Of a stretch of 6,333 bases of DNA, positions 6,333 through 6,333 are shown piece after piece. The notes below the pieces were generated by a model. It saw only the letters and a program-made list of their open reading frames with translations. It did no database searches and was not told the DNA's origin. The position numbers and the translations under genes are program-made. Position 1 is the first letter of the stretch; every line of letters begins with the position of its first letter. Source of the DNA: Burkholderiales bacterium (GTDB lineage: Bacteria; Pseudomonadota; Gammaproteobacteria; Burkholderiales; JAEUOS01); contig CANGUJ010000243.1 of NCBI GenBank assembly GCA_947456845.1, positions 1 to 6,333 of the forward strand, given 5' to 3'.

Positions 6333-6333
6333 A

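Overview
The window is high-GC, densely packed bacterial chromosome. Codon positions are strongly G/C-biased and gaps are short or overlapping. The protein families and general sequence feel suggest a betaproteobacterium (Burkholderiales or Rhodocyclales type). That placement is an inference, not a proven assignment. I see no tRNA, rRNA, CRISPR array, insertion sequence or phage gene.

Left part, plus strand (1-2308): the 3' end of a long-type acyl-CoA dehydrogenase gene is cut by the window edge. It is followed by a small uracil-DNA-glycosylase-superfamily protein of the deoxyinosine glycosylase type. A spermidine-synthase-like Rossmann protein comes next, and its GTG start overlaps the stop of the glycosylase gene, so these two are probably co-translated.

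Right part, minus strand (6333 down to 2298): reading in the direction of transcription there is a possible gene tail at the window edge, then an alpha/beta hydrolase with a cysteine at the nucleophile position. Next are the alpha (PYR-type) and beta (PP-type) subunits of a split thiamine-diphosphate decarboxylase of the sulfopyruvate/phosphonopyruvate decarboxylase type. A frameshifted remnant resembling the C-terminal half of UGSC-family proteins follows, and then a 12-helix major facilitator transporter. The order and spacing look like one catabolic operon: import (MFS), decarboxylation of a 2-oxo acid (two-subunit ThDP enzyme) and hydrolysis (alpha/beta hydrolase). The substrate cannot be read from the sequence. 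The two blocks converge and their last genes overlap by 11 bases at 2298-2308.

The points most worth a second look are: the hydrolase with a GxCxGG nucleophile elbow and no recognisable C-terminal histidine motif; the split decarboxylase cassette with a decaying UGSC-like gene; a perfect 9-bp hairpin that covers the ribosome-binding region of the MFS gene; and the coupling of a base-excision glycosylase to a SpeE-like protein with an altered cofactor loop.
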